A program made the position numbers and the translations under genes. Shown here in pieces: positions 27,041 through 37,301 of a stretch of 64,000 nt of DNA. The notes below the pieces were generated by a model, which was not told the origin of the DNA, did no database searches, and worked only from the letters and a program-made list of their open reading frames with translations. The first letter of the stretch is position 1. Each line of letters starts with the position of its first letter. Source of the stretch: Shewanella psychropiezotolerans (GTDB taxonomy: Bacteria > Pseudomonadota > Gammaproteobacteria > Enterobacterales > Shewanellaceae); the NCBI RefSeq assembly GCF_007197555.1, contig NZ_CP041614.1:248001-312000 (forward strand), in the 5' to 3' direction.

Positions 27041-28749
27041 TAGCTCTGCTTTACCCAGGAAGCGATTGTAGTTATCTGTTCGCTGGCCTGCTCTTGTTCC
27101 ACGGTCACTTCGATAACAGAGGGACCATCGAATTCAATGGCATCCTGATAGGCTGCATTGAAGCCCTCTATATCATCCACCTGGTTGTAGGCGATGCCAA
27201 ACATGGCGGCAGCATAACCAAACTCCAACCCGTGGGAGAGGCGGTAATAATCGTTTCTTAACTTCTCGTCAGGGACGGGTAATAAGTTAAAGATGTTGCC
27301 GCCATCGTTGTTTAAGATCACCACGACAAAAGGTGCTTTCATGGTGCGTGCTATGGCAAGGGAGTTTAGATCGTGTAGCTGGGATATATCCCCAATGACT
27401 AAGGTGGTTGGTGTCTTGCTATGCTTGGCAATACCACAAGCCGTCGCTAATAGCCCATCTATGCCCGATGCACCGCGGTTAGTGTAAGTAGAGCCGTACT
27501 CAGGGGTCATAGGGGCAAACATATCATAGAGGCGCACGGGTAAGCTGTTGCCAATAAATAGTTGCTGTGATGGTTTCTGCGACCTGGCGATGGTACGAAC
27601 CACCATGGCCTCGCCGAATTCACCATTGTCTATCTGGTGTTGGAACAGGGTTTCCAGGTAGTCATTGACTTGAGTCAGCTGCAGAGCCCAATTGACCTGT
27701 GAAGATCTGGGCCAGGCTAGTGAGGCAAATGTTTGCAGATCACACAGCCAAACCTGTTTTGCGCTATGGCTGGGATCTAGCCTTATTTGTGTCGGCAGCA
27801 CTTGCCAGTAACTCTTCCATTTTTGCTCGGCAAGATAACTGATTAATCGCTTCGATATAAGACGACCACCGAAGACTAAGACTCGCTCGGCCTGTTGCAG
27901 GAGTGCTCTGGCCTTGGGCTGATGTAGGAGTTGATCTATATTGCCAATAACACCTGGGTGTTGTCTGAGTTGAGATTGAGCATCAGTGAGTAACGGCCAG
28001 CCGAGCTTTTGTGATAACAAGATCAAGGCTTCCGGGGACTCTTTGGGAGACAAGGTTCCGGCAATGATCACTCCCTTGCCATGAACGAAGCGTGCCAGTG
28101 AGTCCTGGCTTGGTATGCTCTGCAGTTTTGCCTTGCCATATTGAACATAGGGCTGACTGGTATGTTGCCAGGTGCCTAAGGTGCTCAGATATTCGGTGAA
28201 GTTGGCACTCATGGTGGAAGGGTACAAGGGTTCTCGATACATGCAGTTGATGTGTACAGGTTGAGTCTGATTACTAATGGCTTCATCTAATGTTGCCAGC
28301 AGGGATTCGGGGCGAATAGCGAGACCCGGTGTGGGTAGGTTTACCTGTTTAGCGTATTGAGAAAAAATAGCCAGCTGTACTATGGCTTGGTTGGCGCCGC
28401 AGTCGATGAGTTCCGGTGGCCTATCCCCGGACAGAACAATGAGAGGGACATGGGTCAACCAGGCTTCAATTATCGCAGGGTAAAGGTTAGCAACAGCCGT
28501 GCCCGATGTGGTGATGATAGCGACGGGGGCTAGACTCGCTTTCGCTAAACCTAAAGCCAAAAATCCCAGGCCGCGCTCGTCAAAATGCAGATGTTGTTTC
28601 AACTTTGTCTGTTTAGCGGCGGCCAAGGTTAACGGCGTCGAGCGTGAGCCCGGCGCCATGCACACATGTTGCACGCCAAGGCGCGCAAGCTCCTCAAGTA
28701 TAAGAGTGCCCCATAACAAGTTCAGTTCAGCTGTCTTTTCGATCTGCAT
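27040..28749 (-). CDS. menD: MenD, SEPHCHC synthase (thiamine diphosphate enzyme)
   Basis: A 569-residue enzyme joining isochorismate and 2-oxoglutarate, the first committed step of menaquinone synthesis. The N-terminal domain has [14 protein letters not shown] and an [10 protein letters not shown] segment. The ThDP/Mg site is [10 protein letters not shown] through to [12 protein letters not shown]. First gene of the men run; the isochorismate synthase menF and menA/menB are not in this window. Its promoter lies in the long gap before the dms operon. Confidence 0.95.
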   Translation of the reverse strand: MQIEKTAELNLLWGTLILEELARLGVQHVCMAPGSRSTPLTLAAAKQTKLKQHLHFDERGLGFLALGLAKASLAPVAIITTSGTAVANLYPAIIEAWLTHVPLIVLSGDRPPELIDCGANQAIVQLAIFSQYAKQVNLPTPGLAIRPESLLATLDEAISNQTQPVHINCMYREPLYPSTMSANFTEYLSTLGTWQHTSQPYVQYGKAKLQSIPSQDSLARFVHGKGVIIAGTLSPKESPEALILLSQKLGWPLLTDAQSQLRQHPGVIGNIDQLLHQPKARALLQQAERVLVFGGRLISKRLISYLAEQKWKSYWQVLPTQIRLDPSHSAKQVWLCDLQTFASLAWPRSSQVNWALQLTQVNDYLETLFQHQIDNGEFGEAMVVRTIARSQKPSQQLFIGNSLPVRLYDMFAPMTPEYGSTYTNRGASGIDGLLATACGIAKHSKTPTTLVIGDISQLHDLNSLAIARTMKAPFVVVILNNDGGNIFNLLPVPDEKLRNDYYRLSHGLEFGYAAAMFGIAYNQVDDIEGFNAAYQDAIEFDGPSVIEVTVEQEQASEQITTIASWVKQS

Positions 28750-29388
28750 GGATAATTACCTGGAATTTAGTACCCATAGTGTACCCCTATTCACTTTAAA
28801 GGAAAATAATTAGCCCTGATAACAGCTTAACAGGTGCATTACCCTCTCAATTTTTTCTACGTCAGAGATGTTGAGATTATGTATTTAATTAGCTCTAAAC
28901 TCTTGGGGTTTAGAGCTAGGTCAAAATAAGTTTTCCTGCTGGTGTGCTTATTATCATAGTTGATGAAGCTATTAAGACCTCGGGTGCCTAATCACATGTA
29001 TAGTTATAAAAATCTTAATTTATAACTAATTATTAAAAATTTGAACTTCATCATTTGGTATCCCTTAAGTGGTAATTTAGGTTTAACATCTTGAACCTCA
29101 AGTATTAACATTAGCTAGGTACTGTCTCGTTTGAATTTTATTCATAACCTTAATATTCATTGGTTTACGTATAATTGTACTATGTGGTGAATAAGATTCA
29201 TTATTAATTGAATCTTGTTCGAGTTCACATTTTTCGTTTATTCATTGAGCCTATCTCAAATTTGTTTCTGACCTGTTTAACAATCAAGAATTAGTACTTG
29301 TTTACCTTAGAATATTGACAATCTTAACTGGTTAACTCCTGTTCAAATGGTGAGTTAATCATTGTGTTAATTATGTAAGGTTCGATTA
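28750..29388. other. Long divergent intergenic region between menD and dmsE
   Basis: About 640 AT-rich bases. It holds an inverted repeat at 29189-29220 (separate entry). Close to dmsE there are several TTAA-containing repeats, such as GTTAATCATTGTGTTAAT near 29353-29370, that could be ArcA- or CRP/FNR-type sites. I see no gene in it. Confidence 0.5.
29189..29220. promoter_or_regulatory. Inverted repeat upstream of the dms operon
   Basis: Arms GAATAAGATTCA and TGAATCTTGTTC pair at 11 of 12 positions around an eight-base centre, 169 bases before the dmsE start. There is no T-tract, so an operator is likelier than a terminator. I cannot name the protein that binds it. Confidence 0.4.
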
Positions 29389-30337
29389 ATGATCTCTCAT
29401 CTCTTGAATAAGGTATTAATTGGGATAGTCACACTTATGTGCTTATCTCTTAGTGCAAATGCCACCCCTGGAATCATCTCCCTAGTGAACAACTTGAGCA
29501 CAAATTAGCAGAAAAATTCTCGGCTGGTGAATATTCATCGAAAGGCGCCGATTCCTGCTTGATGTGTCACCGAAAAAATGAAGCCGTAATGGCGATTTTC
29601 GATGGTACCCACGGCATGATGAACAATAAGCAGTCACCAATGGCTGGCTTACAATGTGAAGCCTGTCATGGTCCTCAAGGAAAGCATAACAAAGGTGGCA
29701 AGGAGCCGATGATCGCCTTCGGTAAAGACAGTAAACTGTCGGCCTCTGCTCAAAACAGTGTTTGTCAGGGGTGCCATAACGATCCTAAACAGATGGCCTG
29801 GCACAGCAGTACCCATAACCTCGAAGAAGTGGCATGTTCCGACTGCCATACTCTGCACAGCGCCAAAGACCCTGCTTTAGATAAGCTCAGTGTTAATGAC
29901 ACTTGCACTTCGTGCCATACCAAAGAGAAAGCCGATATGAATAAGCGCTCATCTCACCCGATGAAATGGGACCAGATGACCTGTATCGATTGCCATTCAC
30001 CTCATGGTTCTATGAGTGAAAGCGCCCTGAATAAACCGACGATTAATGACACCTGCTATTCATGTCACAGTGAAAAGCGTGGCCCTGTGTTGTGGGAGCA
30101 CGCACCGGTTACCGAGAACTGTGTCACCTGTCACAACCCTCATGGCAGCGTTAATGAAGGCATGCTGAAGAGTCGTGCGCCTCAACTCTGTCAACAGTGT
30201 CATGCCCCGATGGTCATGCCAGTCGAGTTGTGCAGGAACCAGGAATGGATGCCTTCGGTGGTGGTAAGAGTTGCTTGAATTGTCACAGCAAGATCCATGG
30301 TTCTAACCATCCGTCAGGCAGCTTGCTGCAGCGCTAA
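29389..30337 (+). pseudogene. dmsE: DmsE-type periplasmic decaheme cytochrome with two frameshifts
   Basis: DmsE (MtrA family) carries electrons from CymA to the outer-membrane DMSO reductase complex. A signal peptide starts at ATG 29389 (MISHLLNKVLIGIVTLM). The frame breaks at CCCC 29465-29468, so the translated centre (29559-30278) lacks a signal. A second break at CCCC 30205-30208 removes the last heme. Adding one base at each restores [16 protein letters not shown]... and [19 protein letters not shown], and gives ten CXXCH sites in all (CLMCH, CEACH, CQGCH, CSDCH, CTSCH, CIDCH, CYSCH, CVTCH, CQQCH, CLNCH). Taken literally, the protein would be non-functional; a sequence error is as likely. 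Confidence 0.9.
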
Positions 30338-30351
30338 TAGGGAGCAATATT

Positions 30352-32361
30352 ATGAGATTTAAACTCAATATCATCACTGTGTCGCTCTTGGCCGTCTCAA
30401 GCTCGGCGATGGCCACAAACTTCGGTGTTGGTAACGCCAATATTGACTCGATCAATATGGATAAGTACCAGTGCAAACGCTGCGTCTCAACCAATGGCTA
30501 CCGCGGTGAAGTCACGGTCTCTGCGGGTTATAACTCAGTAGACGATATCCATGCCGGCAATGCTCTGGGAACCGCTGAAGATGGTGCCATCGCTGCGGTA
30601 AGTGGTGACATTCGCTACCAAAATGAGACCGGGTATCAGGCTCAAATGCAAGCGCATCAGTTAGGCATGGACAATGGCTTTGTCAATATCAAGGTGGGTA
30701 AATCAGGTCTCTATGAACTGGAGTTGGATTATCAATCGCTTAAGAGTTATCAGGCGGGCGATGCACAGAGTCAGCTTTGGCATAACGATGGGATGTTAAC
30801 ACCCAGCGCCTATACCAATGAATTTGATCTAGCGCTAAAGCGCGAGAAGTCGACGATAGGCTTCAATTATGGAGAGGGAATTTATAACACCTTCATCCGC
30901 TATAGTCAGGAAGATAAAACGGGTCATCAATCGAGCAGCTTGGTAGCCCCGAGTCCGGTCAATTTTGGTTTGCCTGTCGATGCCACCACTAAGCAGCTCG
31001 ATGCAGGAGCATCGTTAGCCGGTGATAACTGGTTAACTGAGTTGAGCTATTTCGGTAGTTATTACAGCAATAACATCACAGATCTCAGTCTGCCTCATAT
31101 GAATGATGTCTATTCGACAACCCCGGATAATCAGGCTCATCAGGTTTCACTCTCAGGCCAGTATCAGCTTAATCGCACTGTGATGAGTGGTCGTTTGGTG
31201 ACAGGACGGATGATCCAGGATGATGCGCTTATCCAGGTGAGTGGTAATCCACTGCAAAGTTGGGATGGGCAGATTGATACCTTGGATGGTCGTTTTACGG
31301 TGACCTCTATGTTGAGCAATCGCTTGCGATTAGGCGCTCGCGTCGATTACAGCAAACGCGATAACAAGAGCTCAGTGTGGGAGTTTACTCAGTACAGTTA
31401 CAACGGCTTAAGCGGCGCGTTTAAACAAAATGTGCCTCAGGACATCGAACGCAACACCTATAAGATCAATGCCAGCTATCGTTTAGCCAGTGGTTACCGT
31501 CTACAAGCGGGTTATGACAGAAAAGAGGTCGAGCGTAGCTATAGCGAGCGTGAACAGACCAATGAAGATAGCCTGTGGGCCAAATTTAATGTCAGCGCCT
31601 TCGACCAGTTTAACATCAACCTGAAAGCCAGCCATGGTAATCGCGGTGGCTCGGATTATGAAGTTAACCAGATCACCTCATCCGAAGAGAACGCCTTGAT
31701 GCGCAAGTACTATCTTGCAGACCGAAAGCGTAATGCCGTTGAGCTTAAGATTAATCACTCACCTTTATCCTGGGTGAGCATCGAGGTTACAGGGCGTTAC
31801 GCTAAAGACGATTATGACGCTACCGAGATCGGTCTGACTGAATCGGAAGACTTTGGCTATGACGTCAATCTGAGTCTGCAGTTTAGCAAGCATCTGTCGG
31901 CTTACGGTTTTGCCGGTCAGCAGTGGATCAACTCGGAACAAGCTGGTAGTCAGAGCTTTTCGAGCCCGGACTGGAACGCCGATATAGAAGATGAGTTTAT
32001 CAATATCGGTGCCGGTTTTAGCTATGGCGGCTTGATGCAGGACAAGCTCACCTTAGGTGGTGATTACTTGTTTAGTAATTCAATCAGTGACACCTCGGTC
32101 GGGGGCACCCTAGTCACGGCCAATAGTAGCCAGCCATATGGTGATTACTTTTCTTATAACCACAGCGTGCGCATGTATGCCGATTATGCCTTGAGCAAAC
32201 AGATGGCATTGAAGCTGAGTTATCAATACGAACGATATTACGACACAGATGCGGCTCAAGTCGCGACGAATGCTGTGCCGGGGCTAACCACGTTAGGTGA
32301 GCTTAACCATGACTATAACGCACACCAAGTGATGTTGTCGTTTAGCTATTTGTTGCGCTAA
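30352..32361 (+). CDS. dmsF: DmsF, MtrB/PioB-type outer-membrane porin
   Basis: A 669-residue beta-barrel that sheathes the decaheme cytochrome through the outer membrane. It has a signal peptide (cleavage near AMA-TNF), then the MtrB-family CXXC near the mature N-terminus (YQCKRCVST). A long run of amphipathic strands follows, ending in an aromatic-rich C-terminal strand (VMLSFSYLLR). It follows dmsE by 14 bases and precedes dmsA by 34 in the order known from Shewanella. Confidence 0.94.
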   Translation: MRFKLNIITVSLLAVSSSAMATNFGVGNANIDSINMDKYQCKRCVSTNGYRGEVTVSAGYNSVDDIHAGNALGTAEDGAIAAVSGDIRYQNETGYQAQMQAHQLGMDNGFVNIKVGKSGLYELELDYQSLKSYQAGDAQSQLWHNDGMLTPSAYTNEFDLALKREKSTIGFNYGEGIYNTFIRYSQEDKTGHQSSSLVAPSPVNFGLPVDATTKQLDAGASLAGDNWLTELSYFGSYYSNNITDLSLPHMNDVYSTTPDNQAHQVSLSGQYQLNRTVMSGRLVTGRMIQDDALIQVSGNPLQSWDGQIDTLDGRFTVTSMLSNRLRLGARVDYSKRDNKSSVWEFTQYSYNGLSGAFKQNVPQDIERNTYKINASYRLASGYRLQAGYDRKEVERSYSEREQTNEDSLWAKFNVSAFDQFNINLKASHGNRGGSDYEVNQITSSEENALMRKYYLADRKRNAVELKINHSPLSWVSIEVTGRYAKDDYDATEIGLTESEDFGYDVNLSLQFSKHLSAYGFAGQQWINSEQAGSQSFSSPDWNADIEDEFINIGAGFSYGGLMQDKLTLGGDYLFSNSISDTSVGGTLVTANSSQPYGDYFSYNHSVRMYADYALSKQMALKLSYQYERYYDTDAAQVATNAVPGLTTLGELNHDYNAHQVMLSFSYLLR

Positions 32362-32395
32362 GGCGCAGTGCGGAAAATCGCAAGAGGAAATATTA

Positions 32396-34924
32396 ATGGA
32401 ACGTAGAAGTTTCTTAAAAATGAGTGCAGCCATGGGCTGTGCAGCAAGCGTAACGGGTTGTAAAACCAGTTCAGACGATGCCAATGTTGTGCCGCCAAAG
32501 CCACCAGTAGGCGACGAGCAAATTACCTGGTCAGCCTGTCTGGTTAACTGTGGCTCTAACTGCCCGGTTAAAGTGTTTAGCCGTGATGGTGTTATTACTC
32601 GCGTTGAAACCGATCACGATGTGGTCGATGGCGATGATATTTATCAAGTGCGCGCCTGTGCCCGTGGTCGTTCACTGCGCCAGCGCACCTATGCCGTCGA
32701 TCGCTTAAAAACACCGATGAAGCGTGTTGGTAAGCGTGGTGAAGGTAAATTTGTGCCTATCAGCTGGGATGAAGCGGCAAAAACCATAGGCACTAAGCTA
32801 ACGTCGGTGATTGCTGAGCATGGCAATAAAGCCATCTTCCGTAGCTATGGCTCGGGGGCTTACTATGGCTTCGCTTCTAATGCCTGTTTTAACCGTTTAT
32901 TTAACTTAAGCGGTGGCTGCCTGAATGCCTATGGTAACTACTCCTGGGCGCAGCAGATGGAAGCGGCTAAGCATACCTTCGGTACCGGTAGTACTTCAGG
33001 TTCATCGACGGTGACTCTGGCAAACAGTGACCTTCTGTTAGGTGTGGCTTATAACCCAAGCGAGGTCCGCCAAAGCGGCAGTGGCGAAGGCTATGACTAC
33101 TTAAAAGCGCTGCAAAAAAGTAACGGTCTGAAAGTGGTGATGATTGACCCTCGCTACACCGACTCTATGTTAGGTAAGGAGTCTAAGTGGTTGCCCATCC
33201 GTCCGGGTACCGACGCAGCTTTTGCTGAAGCCATTGCTTATCAAATGATTAGCTCGGGTTGGGTCGATCAGAACTCACTCAGCTTTATTAACCAATATGC
33301 CGTCGGTTTCGACGCTGCTTCTATCACTGCGCAACAAGAACTTTTTGCTACGAGTGGTGATGCCACCAAGCAAGAATACGCGAAGGTGATGAAGCCTGAA
33401 GAAAACTACCGTGATTATATCTTAAGCCAAGGTATTTACGCCGAACAGCCGTTGAAGACGCCCGAGTGGGCCGAAAAAATCACTGGTATTCCGGCTGCGC
33501 AGCTTGAGCAAATTGCCACCGATCTACAAAACGCTAAGGCGCCATACATAGTCGTGGGCGCCGGTGTTAACCGTCAGGCCAATGGTGAGCAAAGCATGCG
33601 CGCTCTGTACATGCTGTCTGTATTAACGGGTAAGTTGGGCACCTTAGGCGCATCGAACGGTGAGCTGCCATACATGAGTGGTATGTACCGTGCCGGTATT
33701 CCAACGGGTAGCAACCCGGTTAAAGAGAGTATCTCATTCTTTACCTGGTCTGAAGCGATTCATAACGGCGAAACCATGACTGCGCGCAGCCACGGCGTTC
33801 GCGGAACTGACGGCCTGGATACGCCACTTGGCACCAATATCAAGGTCATTATCTCAGCCTCAGACAGCTCGCTGCTGAACCAGCACGCCGAGATCAACAA
33901 CACCGCTAAGATTTTAGAAGATGAAACGGGTGTTGAGCTGATTGTCAGCTGTGATTGTTGGATGACTCCTGGGGCTAAGTTTGCCGATATCATTCTGCCC
34001 GATACCAGCTGGTTAGAGTCAAATGACCTAGTTAACGACAGCTACGCCTCAGGTGCGCTGGGTTACATCACAGCGATGAAGTCGGCGATTGAGCCTATGT
34101 GGGACTGTAAGTCTATGTATGAAGCGGCAGCGCTCATCGCTAAGTACATGGGTTGTGAGGCTGAATTCACCGAAGGTAAAACTGAAGAGCAATGGCTCGA
34201 AGAGTTATATCAGAAGACCAAAGACAGCAGTAAAAACCTTGGCGTCGTGCCAGCCTTCCCGGCGACTTATAAAGACGCGCAAAAGGTCGGTTTCTTCCGT
34301 AAAAACATGAACGACAAGCATGTTGCCTTGGAAGGTTATATCAAGGGCGGTAAAGCACTGTCGACGCCAAGTGGCAAGATTGAGATCTACTCAGCCGAGC
34401 TCGCATGGCGGGCGGCTAACTGGGATCAAGAAAATAGTGTCGACAACCCGACCCAAGTTAAGGGGGACACTATCACAGCAATTCCTCAGTACACGGTGAC
34501 TTGGGATGGGTATGAAGATGAAGACACTAACATCGATTACCCAATTCAGTTAGCGGGTTACCACACTAAGGGCCGCACCCACTCTAGCTACCACAACGTG
34601 CCTTGGTTACGTGAAGCGGTTGAAGATGCGGTTTGGGTGAACCCGATGGATGCAGCAGAGAACGGTTTAAGCGCTGGCGACAAGATTGAGATGTATAACG
34701 AGCGTGGTTCGATTGCCGTTAAGGTTCGCATCACTCCACGTGTCGCACCTGGTGTGTTCGCGCTAGGTCAAGGTGCTTGGTTTAAGCCTGGTAATACGGT
34801 TGGTAGCACGGGTCACATCATAGATGAAGGCGGTGCGATCAATACGCTAACCCGCTATCAGCCAAGCCCTGTTGCTAAAGGCAATCCACAGCACACTAAC
34901 CGTGTTGCAATTAGAAAGATTTAA
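32396..34924 (+). CDS. dmsA: DmsA, molybdopterin subunit of DMSO reductase
   Basis: The 842-residue catalytic subunit that reduces DMSO to dimethyl sulfide. The N-terminus combines a twin-arginine-like motif (ERRSFLKMSAA) with a lipobox-like SVTGC, fitting export of a folded lipoprotein to the cell surface. The [4Fe-4S] ligands are CLVNCGSNC plus a later CARGRS. The GNYSWAQQ segment aligns with the region holding the Ser that binds Mo in DmsA. The C-terminal cofactor-binding domain is complete. No dmsC membrane anchor follows. Confidence 0.95.
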   Translation: MERRSFLKMSAAMGCAASVTGCKTSSDDANVVPPKPPVGDEQITWSACLVNCGSNCPVKVFSRDGVITRVETDHDVVDGDDIYQVRACARGRSLRQRTYAVDRLKTPMKRVGKRGEGKFVPISWDEAAKTIGTKLTSVIAEHGNKAIFRSYGSGAYYGFASNACFNRLFNLSGGCLNAYGNYSWAQQMEAAKHTFGTGSTSGSSTVTLANSDLLLGVAYNPSEVRQSGSGEGYDYLKALQKSNGLKVVMIDPRYTDSMLGKESKWLPIRPGTDAAFAEAIAYQMISSGWVDQNSLSFINQYAVGFDAASITAQQELFATSGDATKQEYAKVMKPEENYRDYILSQGIYAEQPLKTPEWAEKITGIPAAQLEQIATDLQNAKAPYIVVGAGVNRQANGEQSMRALYMLSVLTGKLGTLGASNGELPYMSGMYRAGIPTGSNPVKESISFFTWSEAIHNGETMTARSHGVRGTDGLDTPLGTNIKVIISASDSSLLNQHAEINNTAKILEDETGVELIVSCDCWMTPGAKFADIILPDTSWLESNDLVNDSYASGALGYITAMKSAIEPMWDCKSMYEAAALIAKYMGCEAEFTEGKTEEQWLEELYQKTKDSSKNLGVVPAFPATYKDAQKVGFFRKNMNDKHVALEGYIKGGKALSTPSGKIEIYSAELAWRAANWDQENSVDNPTQVKGDTITAIPQYTVTWDGYEDEDTNIDYPIQLAGYHTKGRTHSSYHNVPWLREAVEDAVWVNPMDAAENGLSAGDKIEMYNERGSIAVKVRITPRVAPGVFALGQGAWFKPGNTVGSTGHIIDEGGAINTLTRYQPSPVAKGNPQHTNRVAIRKI

Positions 34925-34938
34925 GAGACTCGTTAATT

Positions 34939-35616
34939 ATGACTCAACCAACTCAATATGGTTTTTATGTAGACAGCACTAAGTGTACTGGCTGTAAGGC
35001 ATGTCACGTGTCTTGCAAAGACCGCCAAAGTAACGAAATTCGTAATAATAGTAACCCAGAGGGTAATACCTTACCTGCACTCGAGGGCGTAACCTGGCGC
35101 CGCGTGTATGAGTACGGTGGCGGAGAATGGACTAAGGGTAACAATGGCTGTTTTGAGCAAAATGTATTTGCTTATTATATGTCTATTGGCTGTAACCACT
35201 GCTCCGAGCCAGTATGTGTTAAAGCTTGTCCTACCGGTGCTATGCATAAACGTCGTGAAGATGGTCTGGTTCACGTGGCGTCTGAGCTGTGTATCGGTTG
35301 TGAGAGCTGTGCGCGTGCTTGCCCGTACGATGCACCGCAAATTGATCGCGATCGCAAGGTGATGACTAAGTGTGATGGTTGCTTTGAGCGAATCGCCGAC
35401 GGTCGTAAGCCCGTATGTGTCGAGTCTTGTCCGCTACGAGCTTTGGACTTCGATACTATGGATAACCTTCGGGCTAAGTATGGCGATGGAGACGGCCATA
35501 TTGCACCGCTACCCTCACCTTCAATCACTTCACCTAACTTGATTATCAAGGCAAACGTCAATGGCCGCCCGGCTGGCAGCGGTGAAGGGCAAATATTAAA
35601 TTTATCGGAAGTTTAA
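34939..35616 (+). CDS. dmsB: DmsB, four-cluster iron-sulfur subunit
   Basis: A 225-residue electron-transfer subunit. Four [4Fe-4S] binding groups are visible: CTGCKACHVSC, CNHCSEPVCVKAC, CIGCESCARAC and CDGCFERI with PVCVESC. It has no signal of its own and is expected to be carried out of the cell with DmsA. It lies 14 bases after dmsA; an intrinsic hairpin follows before the chaperone gene. Confidence 0.96.
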   Translation: MTQPTQYGFYVDSTKCTGCKACHVSCKDRQSNEIRNNSNPEGNTLPALEGVTWRRVYEYGGGEWTKGNNGCFEQNVFAYYMSIGCNHCSEPVCVKACPTGAMHKRREDGLVHVASELCIGCESCARACPYDAPQIDRDRKVMTKCDGCFERIADGRKPVCVESCPLRALDFDTMDNLRAKYGDGDGHIAPLPSPSITSPNLIIKANVNGRPAGSGEGQILNLSEV

Positions 35617-35622
35617 TTGTTT

Positions 35623-35648
35623 ATGGCGCCCATGTGGCGCCATTTTTA
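35623..35648 (+). terminator. Intrinsic hairpin between dmsB and dmsG
   Basis: Stem ATGGCGCC / GGCGCCAT with loop CATGT, then a short T-run. It lies inside an otherwise continuous operon, so it may reduce expression of the two genes behind it rather than stop it fully. Confidence 0.7.
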
Positions 35649-35661
35649 ATGAGATGTAATT

Positions 35662-36321
35662 GTGATATCAGATAGCGTAAATACTTATTCAGATCTGCAG
35701 GCTATAGCACGAGTGCTGCATAATGTTCTGTTGGATTACCCCTGTGAAGTTTCGATTGACGGTTTTGCTGAAAATGAACTTGGTGACACCTGGCCTAGCC
35801 TAACTAACTCGGCAGAAAATCAGCAAGGCAAAGTGCTGCTTGATAGCTTTTTGGCAAAGTGGAACTCAGAACAGATAAATGAGTTAAAGCTTGATTATGG
35901 TCAGCTGTTTTTTGGTCCAGGAGAGCCGACAGCTATGCCATGGGGCTCAGTATATCTGGGCGAAGAGCAGTTACTGAATGATAAATCAACGGTCGCCTTG
36001 ATGGCGTTTTATAAACACAATGGGATTAGCTTTGATCTAGCGCAAAACCAGCCACTGGATCATATTGGACTGTTTTATGCAGTACTTGATCAGCTGTTAG
36101 GTCAGCTAGTCGCAGATTCAAATAATAAAGCTGTGTATGAAACTATGGTGATCTTGATGCAGCAACATATGTTGCTTTGGTCCGGACGCTGTTTAGAGTT
36201 AGCTCTTGAGCACGCAGAAACAGATTATTACCAAGCCATTGCATTATTGGCGCTAGATTTTCAATCGGTATTGAGTACAGAGCTAAATATTATCCCTGTA
36301 TCTGCTCGCTTATTTAAGTAA
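35662..36321 (+). CDS. dmsG: DmsG, TorD-family maturation chaperone
   Basis: A 219-residue all-helical cytoplasmic protein. The segment LDYGQLFFGPGEPTAMPWGSVYL carries the F-GPG-x-PW pattern of TorD/DmsD chaperones, with a later DHIGL motif. Such proteins bind the twin-arginine leader and help insert the molybdenum cofactor into DmsA before export. Position after dmsB matches Shewanella dmsG. Confidence 0.88.
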   Translation: MISDSVNTYSDLQAIARVLHNVLLDYPCEVSIDGFAENELGDTWPSLTNSAENQQGKVLLDSFLAKWNSEQINELKLDYGQLFFGPGEPTAMPWGSVYLGEEQLLNDKSTVALMAFYKHNGISFDLAQNQPLDHIGLFYAVLDQLLGQLVADSNNKAVYETMVILMQQHMLLWSGRCLELALEHAETDYYQAIALLALDFQSVLSTELNIIPVSARLFK

Positions 36322-36330
36322 GGAGTCTTT

Positions 36331-36780
36331 ATGGGGGTTATATATGCAGTAGGTGCGCAATGGGAAAAGGCCGAGTTTGCAAAACAGCTTAGAGAGTATT
36401 TTGTTAAAGATAATCAGCTAAGAGACATGTTTAGCGGGGCGACGAATATAGAGACGCTGACCCATGTTATGGCTGCTCTGATTGATGACAGAGAAAAAAT
36501 TCAGGCAGTAAAAAATAACCTAAATGCTGAATCTGTCTTCTTAATTCTCTTTGATTGTTATTTGCTGTTGTTTATAAAGGAGCTGGAGCACGGTGGGCTT
36601 TCTCAGGCAGAGCACCTTATTACTCAGATAAGCAGACGATATGCTGAATCAGCTAAAAAAAACATTTGTAATTCAATTGTTTGTATTATGGCGGAAAGAT
36701 TGTTGCTGTCAGCTAAACAGCTAGATTCTCTGTATCTTGATAGAAGAGGTGATCAAAGAAATATGGGGGCTACAATTTAG
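36331..36780 (+). CDS. dmsH: DmsH-like protein of unknown function
   Basis: A 149-residue mostly helical protein without signal peptide or membrane segments. It follows dmsG by nine bases with a good AAGGAG ribosome site and closes the operon, where dmsH lies in Shewanella. I recognise no motif. A cytoplasmic accessory role is the most that can be said. Confidence 0.7.
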   Translation: MGVIYAVGAQWEKAEFAKQLREYFVKDNQLRDMFSGATNIETLTHVMAALIDDREKIQAVKNNLNAESVFLILFDCYLLLFIKELEHGGLSQAEHLITQISRRYAESAKKNICNSIVCIMAERLLLSAKQLDSLYLDRRGDQRNMGATI

Positions 36781-36863
36781 GTTAATCATGGCTATATTAC
36801 TTTGCTATTGGGATAGCTATACCTCAATCAAACAGTGAGCCAATATTGTGGTCTACAAATCCA

Positions 36864-37301
36864 TTACCTCCGGTTATCGATCCATTCACTCATGACCACA
36901 TGGGTTTTTATTTTGATGATATCGGTCTGGGCATCGATATGTTCTCTGATTTCATGGAGACGTTTCATCGAAGCAGCCTGAACATAGACCAAGAGATCCA
37001 TATCTCCTGTGATGCCTCGGCAGGTAACGACCTCAGGAATAGCCTGGAAAACATGAACCACATCGGCACAACGCGGACATTTGTGCTGGATCTCGAAGTA
37101 AGCTGATACTCCCTCTTTTTGAGACTCGCTAAGTAGCACCTGATAGCCACGTATGATACCTGTGCTCTCGAGCTTCTTGATTCGCTCGGAGACGGCCGAA
37201 CGAGACAAATTCACCGCCTCGGAGATGTAGGAAATGCTCTGTCTGGCGTTTAACCTTAGCGCGGCGATGATAGCTTTGTCGAATTTGTCTAATTGATCCA
37301 C
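36864..37301 (-). CDS. Lrp/AsnC-family transcriptional regulator
   Basis: A 145-residue regulator with an N-terminal helix-turn-helix (LDKFDKAIIAALRLNARQSI ... LSRSAVSERIKKLES). A C-terminal ligand/oligomerisation (RAM) domain includes VTCRGITGDMDLLVYV. It is divergent from the YjeH-like exporter; in E. coli yjeH responds to Lrp, so local control of the exporter by amino acids is likely. There is an unusual CPRC in the linker (KCPRCADVV). Confidence 0.93.
   Translation of the reverse strand: MDQLDKFDKAIIAALRLNARQSISYISEAVNLSRSAVSERIKKLESTGIIRGYQVLLSESQKEGVSAYFEIQHKCPRCADVVHVFQAIPEVVTCRGITGDMDLLVYVQAASMKRLHEIREHIDAQTDIIKIKTHVVMSEWIDNRR

Noticed and set aside
29353-29370. ArcA-type direct repeat before dmsE
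   Set aside because: The two GTTAA units are 12 bp apart rather than the usual 11, and AT-rich DNA gives such matches by chance, so it is mentioned only within the intergenic entry.
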